From Apostichopus japonicus (lineage: Eukaryota > Echinodermata > Holothuroidea > Aspidochirotida > Stichopodidae): DNA of 64,000 bases. Under the pieces are notes generated by a model. That model saw only the letters and a list, made by a program, of their open reading frames with translations. It did not search any database and was not told where the DNA came from. The stretch is from positions 15,668,321 through 15,732,320 of the forward strand of contig NC_092578.1 of the NCBI RefSeq assembly GCF_037975245.1. Direction: 5' to 3'. Position 1 is the first letter of the stretch; every line of letters begins with the position of its first letter. Positions 20,891 to 32,940 of this stretch are shown in pieces. The translations under genes were made by a program, and so were the position numbers.

Positions 20891-22265
20891 GTCAGTATAT
20901 GATGCTTGTAATACTTCTCATATATGTTTCTTTGCTTAGTCTTGGACCGGGCATATAGCAACACGGGAGTAACACGGTTGTAGAATATCATCAGCTGTGG
21001 TGAGCAAAGGTAAATAGCTCGACATATTACTAGAAGGAAGAGAGTACATTCGGCTACAATATCTCAACTCTATAACTGGAGGGGGGGGGGGGGCAATTTG
21101 CAACTGCTTTTGAATTATCGTCTACATCTATCATCGGCGTGACGTCATATGAGCTAAATTATTAATCCTCGTTAAGTCAAGCTTTATTGATGAGTTTGTA
21201 GATAAGTTTGACCGATTTTACCTCTATCTCATAGCCTTGGAACGCCAAATTTCGTCAAACTATACACATGCATAATGTATATAGTAATGATATTATAACA
21301 TACAATGATGGTGGCATATCGGTTCGTCCGAATTTGGCCTGCATTTGGTCGTTGTTACGATGTTGATAATCATAGGTCACCAAAAGGTCGCAAAAGTGTT
21401 CATGTTTTGTTTCCTCAATGTTGTAAGATATACCAATATGCATAGTGTGTTTAGAAACAACAAATCATAACCAATATCATGGCGCCGGTGGTTTGAATAG
21501 GAAATTGAGGGCGTAATCACGAACACAAAGCATAGATTAATTATTATATAGTCTATAATTAATCTATGTACGAAGCAACTAGATCAGTACCGGTAATGTA
21601 TATCCTGATTGGAGTTATGCACGTATAGAGTGGGGAAGGAGTAGTCAGGGATACGATAAAGCAATCATGCGTAATATGTTTCACATAATGAATTATCGTT
21701 ACAGCTCCCCACCCACTCCCCTCCCAAAGAAATAAATCAAATTTTGCTCATACGCCCATGTGTTTACTGTATCAGGAGAGAAATAATGGATGTCTAGTTC
21801 AATTATGATATAACATAATATTGGGCAATGTTGTCATCACAATACAATGGAATAAATGCAAAAATGGTTATATCTCAGCATTGTGACAAGTTATGAAGAT
21901 GAGTCTTAGACTAATGAGTGTTATAATTCTGCGTTATATTTGATTTGAAATTTGATAATTCGTTGTCCCTTTAACCTTCTGTATGTTCTGTGGGCTCATA
22001 AAAAACTAGTCGTAGTCAGGACTATAAGTTTACCGATGATGTGCCCAAATTAAGGGGGACCAAAATTGCAAGCATTTTCAAAGACATGATATTTCGGGAA
22101 AGAGTTTATAGTTATTTTATTTACCATATCAGTCATGAAAATGTTGTAGAGGTGATCATAAATTTGGTCATTATTAGTAACTGGAAATATTTATAAAACA
22201 AACACCAGTTGCTATTTTTTTTCAAATTATTTAAAGGCAGGGCATTCTTTGTTCTTCTTTCTCAG
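20891..22265 (+). other. Intron 1 of coiled-coil gene B
   Basis: GTCAGT to TTCTTTCTCAG. Compared with copy A it has an extra G-rich segment around 21070-21180. Otherwise the two are collinear, including the 38-base hairpin near 21530. No coding signal seen. Confidence 0.6.
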
Positions 22266-22444
22266 GTCATCGTCTACCTAGATGACCTAGTTTTCGTGGA
22301 CGGGGTGTTAGTGGAGGGATCTTCCGGTCTCCCTTCTGTGCCTTCTAACAACAACAACCACTCCATTCCACTTCCTTCAACCACCACCACCTTGGAGGAC
22401 CAACCAACCGACCAGGAAGAACAACTGCAAGAGAGTCAGCAAAG
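22266..22444 (+). CDS. Coiled-coil gene B, exon 2
   Basis: 179 bases, acceptor TCTCAG and donor AAAG/GTGAGA, phase 0 in and phase 2 out. It encodes VIVYLDDLVFVDGVLVEG, then a linker rich in Asn, Pro, Ser and Thr and a Gln/Glu-rich tail. It is kept almost unchanged between copies, in contrast to the many replacements in exon 3. Confidence 0.72.
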
Positions 22445-22726
22445 GTGAGATGGGAAATCTGTGAAATAAGGAGAAAGAATTGGTCTCCTCTACCTTCCAG
22501 CCTTTAAGCGTTATTTAAGCGGTCCTGTCATATATAACTATTTTGTCAATTATGATGTATCATAATTCTTGTATCAAATTCAGAACGATATTTGATTAGT
22601 TCAGTCTGGTAGTTATAACAATAATTCTAAAGTCACAACAATGCTCGATGAAGAAGTTAATGGCGACAACATCGTGTAAGGAAATTACTGTTATCAAGTT
22701 GCCTCTATTCTTTTCATTTTAATCAG

Positions 22727-25585
22727 CTCACCTACCGAAGAACTGCGTGCAACAGTCGCTCTCTGCAACCAAACCATCGCCGACCTCGTCGACAAGAAAC
22801 TTCTAAAGTTTGAAAAGACTCAGCGTGGAATATTCAAAAAGCGATCGGTCAGCCATCACCGAGAGCGGGATGACGTCATACGCGTCCTAAATCGGCTTAG
22901 CGAAGAAAGCCGTCAAGTGGTGAAGATCCATCACGATATTGCATGTCAGCTGAAAATCAAGCAACGGGATCAGACGATCCTTAAGAAAGCTGTGACCAGT
23001 TTCGGCAAAGAGGTAAAAGCCAATTCTGCCGAGCGTCGAGTAATGAAGGATGACCTCGGGTCAAAGACCGTGCAGTGTCGAGAGTTGGAGAATCAGCTCA
23101 AGGAGACCGACTCGAGGTGGAATGACAGACTTGCTGCTAAGGAGCAGGAGTGTCAACGACACAAGAAGAAGCTGATGAACATGACTCACTTATTACGAGA
23201 AAATAGTCAAACCTTAGATATCGTCACCTCGGAGCTCAACAACGCTAACACCAAAATGACGTCATTACTGGAAGACAACCAGCAGCTCAAGATCGAGATG
23301 ACGTCACTCCAGATTACTGCTGATAAGACCGAGTACGATCTTCAGAATTCTCTGAGATTCAAAGATAAGCTACAAGCTGAAAAGTCTTTTCTTGAATCCG
23401 GAGTAAAGAATCTGGAGGAAAAACTGAGATCACAGAGGCAGTTCTTTTGTGAGCAAGAGGAAACCCTACGCAAGCAATGGGGAGAAATGCTTCTCATAAA
23501 GGAGAGGGATTGTGAGAGGTACAAGAAAGAGATGGAAAACATGGCCATTACTTTAAACAAGAGCAATAGCGTTGTTTATAAACTCACTGCCGAGCTTAGC
23601 AACGCTAAGAAAGAACTAACATCATTGCGAAACAATAACCGGAGTCTAAAGAAGGCTATGAAGGTTTTAGAGAAAAGTCTGGAGAAAGTTAAACAGAACT
23701 TAACTACTGCTAATGCCGAGCATGAAGCTAACATACAGTACCTCGAATCGGATGTAAAGACCATGGAAGAAAAGTTTATTTCAGAAAGAAAGATTCATAG
23801 TGAAGAGGCAAAAGTCATTAGAGAGATTCACGAAGAGAAGATGACTTGCATGAAAGGACGAATGGATTCTCAGATTGCTGCCAAAGATGAATTAATTCAA
23901 AGTCTCCAGTCCGGGATGAAAGCACTAGCAGATAAATTGAAAGAACAAAGACTGTTTCATCAAGATGAAGTGAAGGACCTTGAAAGAGAATACGAGATGA
24001 AGCTCGGAAACGGAAAGATTATGACGGAGAAAGCAATCGGAGAAAAGAACGAGCTGCTGAATAAGCTGGAAGAATTGAATCAGTCTTACACAGATGTGAT
24101 GGAACACAGTAAGGAGATGGAGATGATCTATGAGATGAAAACAACGCAATACATGGGTGAGATTAATCAGCTGGAGGAAAAGCTTGATAAAGAGAAGTCT
24201 CAACTGCTGCAGCAGACGGACAGAATGGCAGAATATTATAGCAAAATGGTTGAAGAGAAAGAAAACAAACTGAAATGCTATGAAAAGAAAATGCAAGAAT
24301 CTCTCAACCAGATCGAGGTTCTGAAGAAAGCTGCATCGAGAGAGAATGAATTCAAACTGAAAGCAGATGAACTACAAAGACAATTGAACGAGATGAAGAA
24401 TTTAACAGAAAAACACGAACTGATGCAAGTTCGTTTATTCCTTGAGACCTGCTGCAGTAACGCTGCCATTGAAGAATTAACAGCAACCTTTCAACAAGAA
24501 AAAGTAAGTTATGAGTCTAAGTACAAAAAGGAACTTAGCCAAACAAGATGTAACTACGACGTTCTTGTAAGGAACAGCCAAACACTTAGAGAGGAAAATG
24601 ACGAAGCAAAGAAGAAGCTGATTGATCTCCTCCAGAAAGTTGACAGTACCGACTTGCAACAAGACCAAGAAGAAATGCAATCTGAAAGAGCTGGGGAACA
24701 CAGAGGGTCTTTCATGAAACACAAAGAAGAAATGTCTGACATAGACAAGGGTTCACATTCACAGCTATCTTTCCTGGTATGTGAACTTGATCAATATCTG
24801 ATTCACAGGAATCAGTTCACGCATCATGTAGGACGGGAACTTGTACAACAAAACAAGGAGAAAACAGATGAATTGCTGGCACTTGAGGGCAAAATAAAAC
24901 GTTTGGAAAAGACTAACATTGATCTTCAGAAAGATTCAGAATATAAAGCAGATCACTTACGTCAAAATAACAAACAATTGCAAAAGAGGTTTTTAAATCT
25001 ACAGGACAAACATGCGAACCTAAGGCAACAATACGATAAAATGAAACACAGGATGCATGTGAAGACTGATGGGTTGTTAACATGGAAGCGAGACAAGGGT
25101 CTTTTGTCAGATAATGACCTACAAGCTGATCGTGACATCAGAGTGACGCAACTGAAAGGAGAACTGAATGAGAAGACCAAGGAGCAGGAGGAGATGAGAT
25201 CGTTGATTCGTTGGTTGAAGAAAGATTTATACAAAGCTAACAACGACTTGGTACAGCTCAAGAAAGAAAATACTGAAGTTATTAGTAGTAATGGGAAGTT
25301 GGAGAGCGAATTGCAGCAATGGATTCATCAAGCTTCATCGATGAGGAAAAACGATGTTCACGCGATGCATAGAGCGATGCAGTTAAAGGAAGCGGAGCGT
25401 GTTAAGACTCATGCAAAAATGAATTTCATACAAATGAAAAAGAAAAATATGTGGAACGAGCAGGAAATGGAAAGAATACAGGCGATCGTCGCGGAGAGGG
25501 AAGAAGAATTCAAAAGGATTAGCCGGGATTTGGCGGATCGTGAGAGTGACGTCACAGCTCTGCTCAGTGAGTTAGACACAGCAAA
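22727..25585 (+). CDS. Long coiled-coil protein B, exon 3 (main coding exon)
   Basis: Main exon of a gene with coding exons 20750-20890, 22266-22444, 22727-25585 and 26086-26200, 3,294 bases in all and 1,097 residues. The split codon AG/C makes Ser107. This exon is open throughout, ending at AAA/GTAAGT. From about residue 200 to the end the protein is nearly continuous coiled coil rich in Glu, Lys, Gln, Leu and Met with few prolines, so it is probably an elongated homodimer acting as a scaffold or tether. A short less regular segment lies near HSQLSFLVCELDQYL (about residue 790). No signal peptide, membrane segment or catalytic motif is seen. I do not recognise the family. It differs from copy A at many residues. 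Confidence 0.82.
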
Positions 25586-25996
25586 GTAAGTATTCATGAA
25601 ATTTACGTAACAGGTTTGATGTTATACAAAATATTTTGTAAAAATCTTGTAGTTAGAGGAAGGGAATGTTTGGTGACACGTTAAATTTTCTTTCTTGCAA
25701 ACCGGTTAACTGATTAATTTTGGATTAAACTAACCGGTTATATAAAACCCTATCGATTTGTGTGTGTGTGTGTGTGTGTTTTCTTCTGAGGACTCCGTGA
25801 ATGCCATAATACCCGTAAGAGTAGACTTATTTCAATGTTACCATCTTTGAAAAGCTTGTACGCAGGTTACATCAGAAACCACGTCCAAGCAATGTAGAAA
25901 ACTATCTGGCGAAAACCTGGGCTTATGTGCGTCCCGAAAAACTAAAAAAGACAGAATATTTATATGATTATGGATGTCTGTGTACAAAAGTGATTA

Positions 25997-26040
<44 letters not shown>

Positions 26041-26085
26041 TTATTTTTGCTCCAATATAGTTGGTTTATTCTCTTCCATTTACAG
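25586..26085 (+). other. Intron 3 of coiled-coil gene B, with TA microsatellite
   Basis: GTAAGT to TTTACAG. Contains a (TG)n run near 25758 and a (TA)n run near 26002-26038. Collinear with 12842-13310 apart from these repeats. Confidence 0.65.
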
Positions 26086-26200
26086 GATGAAGGTTAAAGA
26101 GAAAACAAAGGAGATGAAGAGGTTGCAGAAGCCAATGGAAGAAATCGAGAAAGATAACAGAGATCTACAGGAGGAGATCATGGCTCATGAAAATACTTAA
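26086..26200 (+). CDS. Coiled-coil gene B, exon 4 (C-terminal end)
   Basis: One base completes the AAG codon begun in exon 3, and 37 codons follow to TAA at 26198-26200. The tail is charged and helical. Replacements against copy A include Leu for Met, Pro for Gln, Glu for Asp and His for Tyr. Confidence 0.7.
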
Positions 26201-26474
26201 AGAAACAAATATCAGACTTGGGGCGGGGGAGGGGTGGGTCGGGATGGGATGGAGCTTAGAGGGAAAGGAGCGACATCAGAGCGAAGCCTCAATCAAGAAA
26301 AATGTTGATAATCTTTCTGCAATGATAATGAAAATTTTGAAAAAGTTGAAGAAAATGATACACGCGTAAAGTATTTCATGCTAAGTGCTAAAAATGCAGT
26401 AAATATTTCACAAACTGGCCAGTTAGTAAAACCAGAAATTGTAAAACATGTGAAAGTTAAATAACATTAAAAAT

Positions 26475-26480
26475 AATAAA
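26475..26480 (+). promoter_or_regulatory. AATAAA polyadenylation signal, gene B
   Basis: AATAAA lies 275 bases after the stop codon, in the position matching the signal of copy A. Confidence 0.45.
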
Positions 26481-26664
26481 TACTAAAAATTGTTTTTCCC
26501 TATCATAATTTATTCTGCATATATTAATCCTGTTTTACATGAGATATTACGTTAGACCGATCTTTAATTTTTTTTTATTCCTCTTTAACAGATTTAACCA
26601 AATAGGATAAACAATGCAGGACGTATAACATTTAGTATAATCATAACAAGGTTAAAGGAAAACG

Positions 26665-27304
26665 CAAGGGCGGCGGAACAGGGGGCACAGGGGGCACGTA
26701 CCCCCACTTTTCCTCAGGTTAAAAATGTGCCCTTTTTCTACATAAAAATTGAGGTGTCTCAAGTTAGCAAGAGGCCAGGGAACCAGAATGAACACTCGGG
26801 AAGGGCCGTTTCCGGCCATCTGAGGGGTTTGTAAAACCAAAAATTTTCTTGTACGCTCCGCGCCAACCCATGGTGGCGCTCCGCTCAGATAGTCGTGCAT
26901 ACAACTTTGCAAATCCTGACTACGCCCCTCACTTTTAATGAATTTCTGTGGGTCAAACTCAAAGCTATTTCGAATGGAAAAAAATGGTTAAGATATTTAC
27001 AAGAAACAAACTCTAATTCGGAAGATTCCTACATTAGCAACTAGCATGATTTCACCTCATTTTGTCTCAAAAGATAACTTGTTCCTTGTTTTCCAATTTG
27101 CACATTGGATATTGCAGTGCTAGTATGCATATTTTCCTTGAGGGGGGGGGGGGGCGTTGATGGAGTGATGTGTATACGCAAATAAGTAAATACAATAAGA
27201 GTTATCAAGGGTACTAAGGCTGCATCAGTCCAATCGAATTTCTGCAAAGTGCCCTTTGATGTCGGTGCCCCCCCCCCAGATTAAAAGTGCTTCCGCCGCC
27301 CTTG
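26665..27304. mobile_element. hAT-like MITE present only in unit B
   Basis: Ends are a perfect 14-bp inverted repeat, CAAGGGCGGCGGAA. It is flanked by the 8-bp direct repeat GGAAAACG (26657-26664 and 27305-27312). Unit A has the intact empty site at 13892-13899. Length is 640 bp. An inverted GCGGAGCG module lies at 26851-26885. Poly-G and poly-C tracts lie near 27141 and 27270. No transposase. Confidence 0.92.
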
Positions 27305-27687
27305 GGAAAACGTCCCCCTAATATTCATCTTAAAATGGTTAAAATATTATTTGTGTTTCTCTATCCCGAACGATTCGACCATGTAATCTTGCCACCAAAA
27401 TATTGTGAATATTATACCAAACCATTGATTAAATGCTGTTATGCATTTGTCAAAATAGAAAGCGACCTCACTCTGTTATCCTACGTTTGAATCCCGACTA
27501 GCCACGATTTTTCAGGTGACGACGGTCAAGATCGGAGTTCAATCGGCCAGTGGTCAGCTGCTGGCTTGACATGGAAGATGATCAGTGTGATACAAAGTTA
27601 CATCATGACTCATAGGAGTTTTCGCGTCTTATCAAGGGATTTAGGAGCCTTGCCCTGCACGGATCGATCATGAATTTTCATTCTGAC

Positions 27688-27858
27688 TATCGCTTCTCGG
27701 CCTTATGTTCCCTTTTAGGGAATCGTGGTAGATACCTGACGATTATCACACAGTCACAGACTCGATGCAAGGGGACTGGTGTTGAGAGCGGATTAGTCTT
27801 TTGGTTGTTTGGTTTTTCTTGCCCAAGTTCTTTCCAATGTGACTTTTCTTAAAAAGTA
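27688..27858 (+). mobile_element. SINE-like retroposon with U2-snRNA-like 5' end
   Basis: The element of 171 bases begins with a U2-like ATCGCTTCTCGGCCTTATG (27689-27707) and ends ACTTTTCTTAAAAAGTA. It is flanked by a 10-bp direct repeat TCATTCTGAC (27678-27687 and 27859-27868), as expected for target-primed retroposition. Related pieces are at 14090-14215 (5' part) and 43150-43262 (3' part, same end). It has no A/B box, so an snRNA-derived SINE is the best reading. Confidence 0.6.
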
Positions 27859-27954
27859 TCATTCTGACCATTGCTAGGGATGAAGGAATCCGAATGCAAG
27901 ATAAGGACGACGTGGGGATTGGGGAGCAGCTAAGAATAAAACGTGAAAAAAACA

Positions 27955-28115
27955 TGTTAAGATATTAAGAATAAGAATTAATACAGATCGGACTATATTA
28001 TCCTTATAGTCACTAAACGTCATTTAATAATATCTTTTACCCAACCACTCTTCATACTAGCGACCCTTAAATGAAAGCAAAAAAAATCATTCTAAAATAC
28101 TTCCTAAAATGCTTC
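27955..28115 (-). repeat. Inverted fragment of the duplicated unit
   Basis: On the reverse strand this resembles 19805-19935 (and 6025-6165), the stretch just after the GATATC satellite. Shared words include CTAGTATGAAGAGTGG. It is either an inverted scrap of the unit or a dispersed repeat present in both places. Confidence 0.6.
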
Positions 28116-29744
28116 CTACTAAACTTCCTAAAATACCACCTCGGAGGGAGGGAGGGAGGGCGGGCTTGCCCTATTACCACCAGAGCCGTATATAGAGAGA
28201 GTTTGGCCAACCATGTAACCGATTTGGATTGGTCGAGAGGGAAAACGCCCACACAGGGTGGTAAAATAGGTCCACTTGAAAACTTTATAGCAGACGACAC
28301 GCATACTCACAGTGTATGGACTATCGTTTGTGTAAACGAAAAAAGTACGAAATTATGAAAGAAATGGTGCTGGGGATGCTGCAATCGGTCAAAGCATGGA
28401 TATTGTTGTTTGATTATCCGACTGACCATAAAAAAGAGGAATTTTTTGGAAGTAGAAAGAACAAGATGGAGATCTAATGAAAAAAAAGTCTGTGTAGCCT
28501 AGGCCCATACTAGCCATAGGCCCTAGTGTAATACGAGTAATGTACAAGCAATGCGAGAATTTTACGTTCAGACTGGTTTCTGTAATTACATGCATGGCTA
28601 TTCTCTCTCGTTTTACGATCCACAAATTCGATTTCATTATGCCAGCTCTCCTAATCATAGGCATGGCAGTTTCAGTCGCACATATAGTTATCCTAATTCC
28701 TAGTTATTGTATGCCTAGGCTATGCCTAGCCTAAAAAAGTATCACTTTTAGTTTAATGTAAAAGGGTGGGCTAGCCTCTAGGCATCACGTAAAGCCCTAA
28801 TCCTTAGTTAAGCCCGAAGCATAAGTTAAGCCTGGGCTTAGTTAGACCTGGACCATTCCTTCTATTACTACAACTGTTATAGCACATTACATAATATGGC
28901 ACAGTATAAGGCCCAATTAAACTAGGTCTAAGGAAAACAAAGTAGCCTAGTCCTAAACTAGTTAGGCTAGGTCTATACTCATTGGCAACTTGTGGGTTGT
29001 GTACACATACAGGCCTAATTATATAGACCCTTTTTAGTATGCCATAAACAAGTGCCCAAATGGTTAAATGATCTTGGTTTGTGTTAATTGTCAGCATTGG
29101 CCTAGCCTTTTTAGGCTAACATGAATTCAGCCTAATTTTTTCTTCTTCAAAAGTATAGCCTAGGCCTTGGTTTAATTTGGATGCAGTCAACTATCATTTA
29201 TCAAAGTTGCATCAGTACCTCCTTATTCCCTTAATTGACACCCACATTGATGATTGAAGTTAAAAAAAATCTTTTTAAATTATCTTTAGACAGTAAATTT
29301 TAACTCCCTGAATTTCAGGACTTTTTTACAAATCAAAGGTGACATGTGCTCTGAAGAAAAACTCCTAACATAAAAAGCCACAGTTAGCAGACTGTGATAA
29401 TGACAAACCTGGTGAGTGACTACTAGACTGAAATCCAGTTCCTGCAACCACAGCAATAAAGTCTTTGTTTTAATCAATGCACTTGTGTGTTTGAAACTTT
29501 CAAATGGACACTCAATGGCAGTTGGTTAAGATATAAGATTTTACCTTCATCATGGAGAGTTGAAGGGAATCTGCCTCATCATCTGAATAATGGACTCAAG
29601 GATAGCAACAAATCATGATTGGATAATGATTTTGAGCAAGTAAATATCTGGCAATTTGAAAGTTTGTATTATTTTTTTACATATTATTTAAGCTGTTTAG
29701 CTCACACACAAGCAAATGATCAAGTGACAACAACCGATGCAGTA

Positions 29745-30115
29745 TATTTAAAGGTATTGAAGACTTGCCCTAAACCGCTCTCTGAAAAAGTTTACTTTCG
29801 GTTGCTTGCAAGTGAAGTTTTTTTTGTGTCGCTACAAAATGCAGACAGTAATGAAACCTGATACCTTGTTATCTTTTATCTAGACCTGAGATGTCCACGC
29901 TGCTATGTGCACTGTGTTGTGGGTATTGACTGTGATGTTTGTATTGACTGTACACTAATGTCTATTTACAGATGGTAGCAAGCTGTATGTGTATTTTCTG
30001 GGATCAATGGTGGTGTCTAACACTTCTGTTACACCGCATTCGAAACTAGGTCAGATAACCGGCATGAGACGTTTCTTTGTGCGGGAGTCTCCACACCCTT
30101 TAAGGAGAAGTATTT
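29745..30115 (+). repeat. Dispersed family of about 370 bp, copy 1
   Basis: Runs from TTTAAAGGTATTGAAGACTT to CACACCCTTTAAGG. Closely related to 42106-42480 and, for its first ~145 bases, 58145-58290. Contains TCTAGACCTGAGATGTCCA and TTCGAAACTAGGTCAGAT in the two long copies. Type of element is not clear. Confidence 0.7.
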
Positions 30116-30252
30116 ATATCCCATTAATAGAGAAAGAATTATGTTTCAATTGGTAGCATGCAACTTAAAATTTTGCAAACATTAGATACAATCAAACAAT
30201 AACAAGGTTCATTTACAAGGTAATCTACTGCCCTTTATTTCACATTAGTCTG

Positions 30253-30950
30253 TCACATTAGAAGGTCACAGCTTTCAATAATTATACAAACAAATTCCCT
30301 TGATGGGTGCTTCGTTAGATTCCTGCAATTTTCAAGTTTATCAATGTAATAAGTTCTGAATGTGGCAATGTGGAGAAGCTTTGGGATAATCTGTGGATAA
30401 GACTGCCAGACTATCAACAAGATTCCACATCCATGCAACTCCAACTGCTTCCTTCACCTCCTTGCAGATGTACCACATGTCCAAAAAAAAGTCAGCATTG
30501 GTTAATGTAATTAAAATCTGGCTTCCTCCTGAGCTGGCAAATACACATGAATTGTCAAGTACAGAGGTCAGTGTGAAACCACTGAAAGATCTTCTCAGCT
30601 TTCAAGAAAACAAAGACTTGAAGCCAAATTGACAGAGGCCACACTGATACCATTCCACTCTCATAAGATGAAGGTATCACACACACTTCATTTTGCTTCT
30701 GCGATGCAGTGCCTGGTAGACTGTGAGGGTCACCCAATGGATGTTTTAACAACTGCCTGGTTTATAGAGCTCTGCAACAGATAATTCATCCTAATGTCTA
30801 GTCGTCATCCTGTCATGGCCTTGAGCAAGTTGAACCCACTTCAACACAAAGCAGCTATTGAATTCTTGTCTAGGTACTGTCAAATCCACATCACCATCAT
30901 TGCTGGTTCCAGCTGCGCTGACCATGATAAAAGAGTACAATGAGGGTTTT
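30253..30950 (-). pseudogene. Decayed coding stretch inside the hAT-like element
   Basis: On the minus strand one frame ends ...SVWPLSIWLQVFVFLKAEK near 30560. An overlapping frame continues with CVFASSGGSQILITLTNADF and FLDMWYICKEVKEAVGVAWM, as if one protein had been frameshifted. Further upstream the reading is broken by stops. It may be a remnant of the element's own ORF. I do not recognise the family and see no hAT dimerisation motif. Confidence 0.3.
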
Positions 30951-32821
30951 TTAATTCACCCAACAGAGCTTGCATTCCAGTACCTTTGGGCAGCTGAAAA
31001 GATATTCAGAAATTGTTATATATGAGTGTGTTTGTATGCATGCATATGTGTGATTTTCTTGCTTTACAGAACAGCTCCATTTTGATAAGCTATGTAACGT
31101 GGAAACCTGCCAATCATATGTTTGAAATAGGACAGGCTGAAACGATTCTTAAATGAAAAGCTTAACGACTTCTTGCATTTTTATACATCACTGTTCAGGT
31201 AAGGCCAGTAAGGGCAGTATGAAGAATAAGTAACAATTAATAATTATCATTATGGCCATTTGCTGTCTGCACTCTGCATAATAACAAACTGAATGATGTC
31301 ATCAGCCCTGTGCTCAGTTGACAACACTGACAAGAAGGCACACTATGTCAGTGTGATCCATGAAACCTTATTAAGGACATGACCGTATAGTATATATGTT
31401 AATGGAAAATACATAAGCTACAACATACACCAGTATTCAGTTGTTGCAGGTTTTTTTTTTCTCGACAGACCCATTCAATCTGTTGCACCTACTATAGCCT
31501 AGTACTACATTCCTGAGAAATTAACACCACAATATCAGTCTTAGGTTTGCCCACAGACTCCCAACTATTGCTAACTCCTACACTCAAGTATATAGTTTAG
31601 TTTAGTAGAAAAAAAGACCAGGAGAGACATTCAAGTCCCCATTAAGGACCCTAAGGCTATATGAGAGGAATAAAACCGAGGACATCAAATGTCATACCCA
31701 ATTACAGTACAATGCTTAATGTACTCATCCAAAGTATTCTTAAACCCATTCACACTACTTGCAATTCAACCTTCTCAGGCAAACCATTCCATCCATTCAC
31801 AACCCTTGTATAAGTTGTATTAGACTGAAGAGAAAAAGTTATGCCGAATATTAATCCTACTATGTAACTTCTGGAGTTTAATACAATGACCTCTGGTACA
31901 ACTACTTTTTGGCAAACCTGAAAGGATCAGTGAAGCATAAATTGTCATTTTATGTGTAGGCCTACTTTATTTAATTGAAGGATCTATTAATGTAGGCCTG
32001 ATGCTATAGTTGTGCGTCTGTAATCTAGCCTAGCCAGGACTGTGATGTGTGCTTTTCGTTTGTATGACTAAAGTAGGACTAGTAGTATGAGGCGTAAAAT
32101 AAAACAAGTGTAATGACAGGTTTTCAGCTAGTTTTCTATGCATTTCAGGTGTGAAGATAAACGTAAATGTCACTAACTAACGCATACTCTAATTCATTAC
32201 CTGATATCCATTTTGTTCCTCGTATGCCTGTCAAAATCTGACATTCTGAGTCGCTTCGTTTGTTCGCAACGAGCAAAGCTGCTATATATTGTGTGTGGTG
32301 TTTTTCGTGTTTCGCGCAACTGGTAACGACAACTGGACCTATTTTGATGCCCATGGTTTGCGTGTGACGTCACAAATCGCCAGTTGGCCAAACTCTCTCT
32401 ATATACGGCTCTGATTACCACTAATGTTCCTTTGAAAGGAACTCTAATTACAACTATTATACTTTGGCGAACGTTATCAGATTGTAGAGTCGGCTAACGT
32501 TGCACGTATAACTCGACAACACTTAAAACAAACCAGAATGCAAAATGCATTGAGGTTTCGATGACTTCAATGCACTAGACTTCTGCTTGTTAGTATAACC
32601 AGAACTACTGTAGCTGTTACAATAACACTATGGCATGCTAACACAGGTCAGTAGTGGTTATACACACCTCCATCAAAAGCAATAGGGTTCTTGTACTCAA
32701 TGTTATGAATCCACACACCAAGTATTACAAAATCAAACCAAATCTCTAATAACTTCGCACATTAAAGTTGCAGAGGAGTCCACGTATGGACAAGTTAGAT
32801 TGGAATGGGGTACACCCCTCA

Positions 32822-32940
32822 GTCCGACAAGTTTTCAGTCCGACAAGTTTTCAGTCCGAAAATATAATACACGTTTTCAGTCCGAAAATGAAATACACGT
32901 TTTCAGTCCGAAAATGAGATACACGTTTTCAGTTGGAGAA
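32822..32940 (+). repeat. Tandem repeat, 26-bp units
   Basis: About five imperfect copies of TTTTCAGTCCGAAAATG plus AAATACACG, the first ones shorter (TTTTCAGTCCGACAAG). Confidence 0.75.

Larger units (their letters stand above)
16516..27573 (+). repeat. Tandem duplication, unit B
   Basis: This is the segment collinear with 1-14282. It lacks the A-only insertions at 1684-3758 and 6387-7860 and carries its own element at 26665-27304. The unit certainly extends upstream to include the Ig exon start, but the A counterpart there is outside the window. Confidence 0.9.
28181..32413. mobile_element. 4.2 kb hAT-like DNA transposon with 31-bp terminal inverted repeats
   Basis: The first 31 bases (28181-28211) are the exact reverse complement of the last 31 (32383-32413), beginning CAGAGCCGTATATAGAGAGA. 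An 8-bp target duplication ATTACCAC lies at 28173-28180 and 32414-32421. CAGAG fits the hAT terminal pattern. Inside are CCTAGGC-rich sequence (28490-29180), a copy of a dispersed family (29745-30115) and a decayed minus-strand coding stretch (about 30250-30950). No intact transposase, so it is a dead or non-autonomous element carrying other sequence. Confidence 0.9.
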
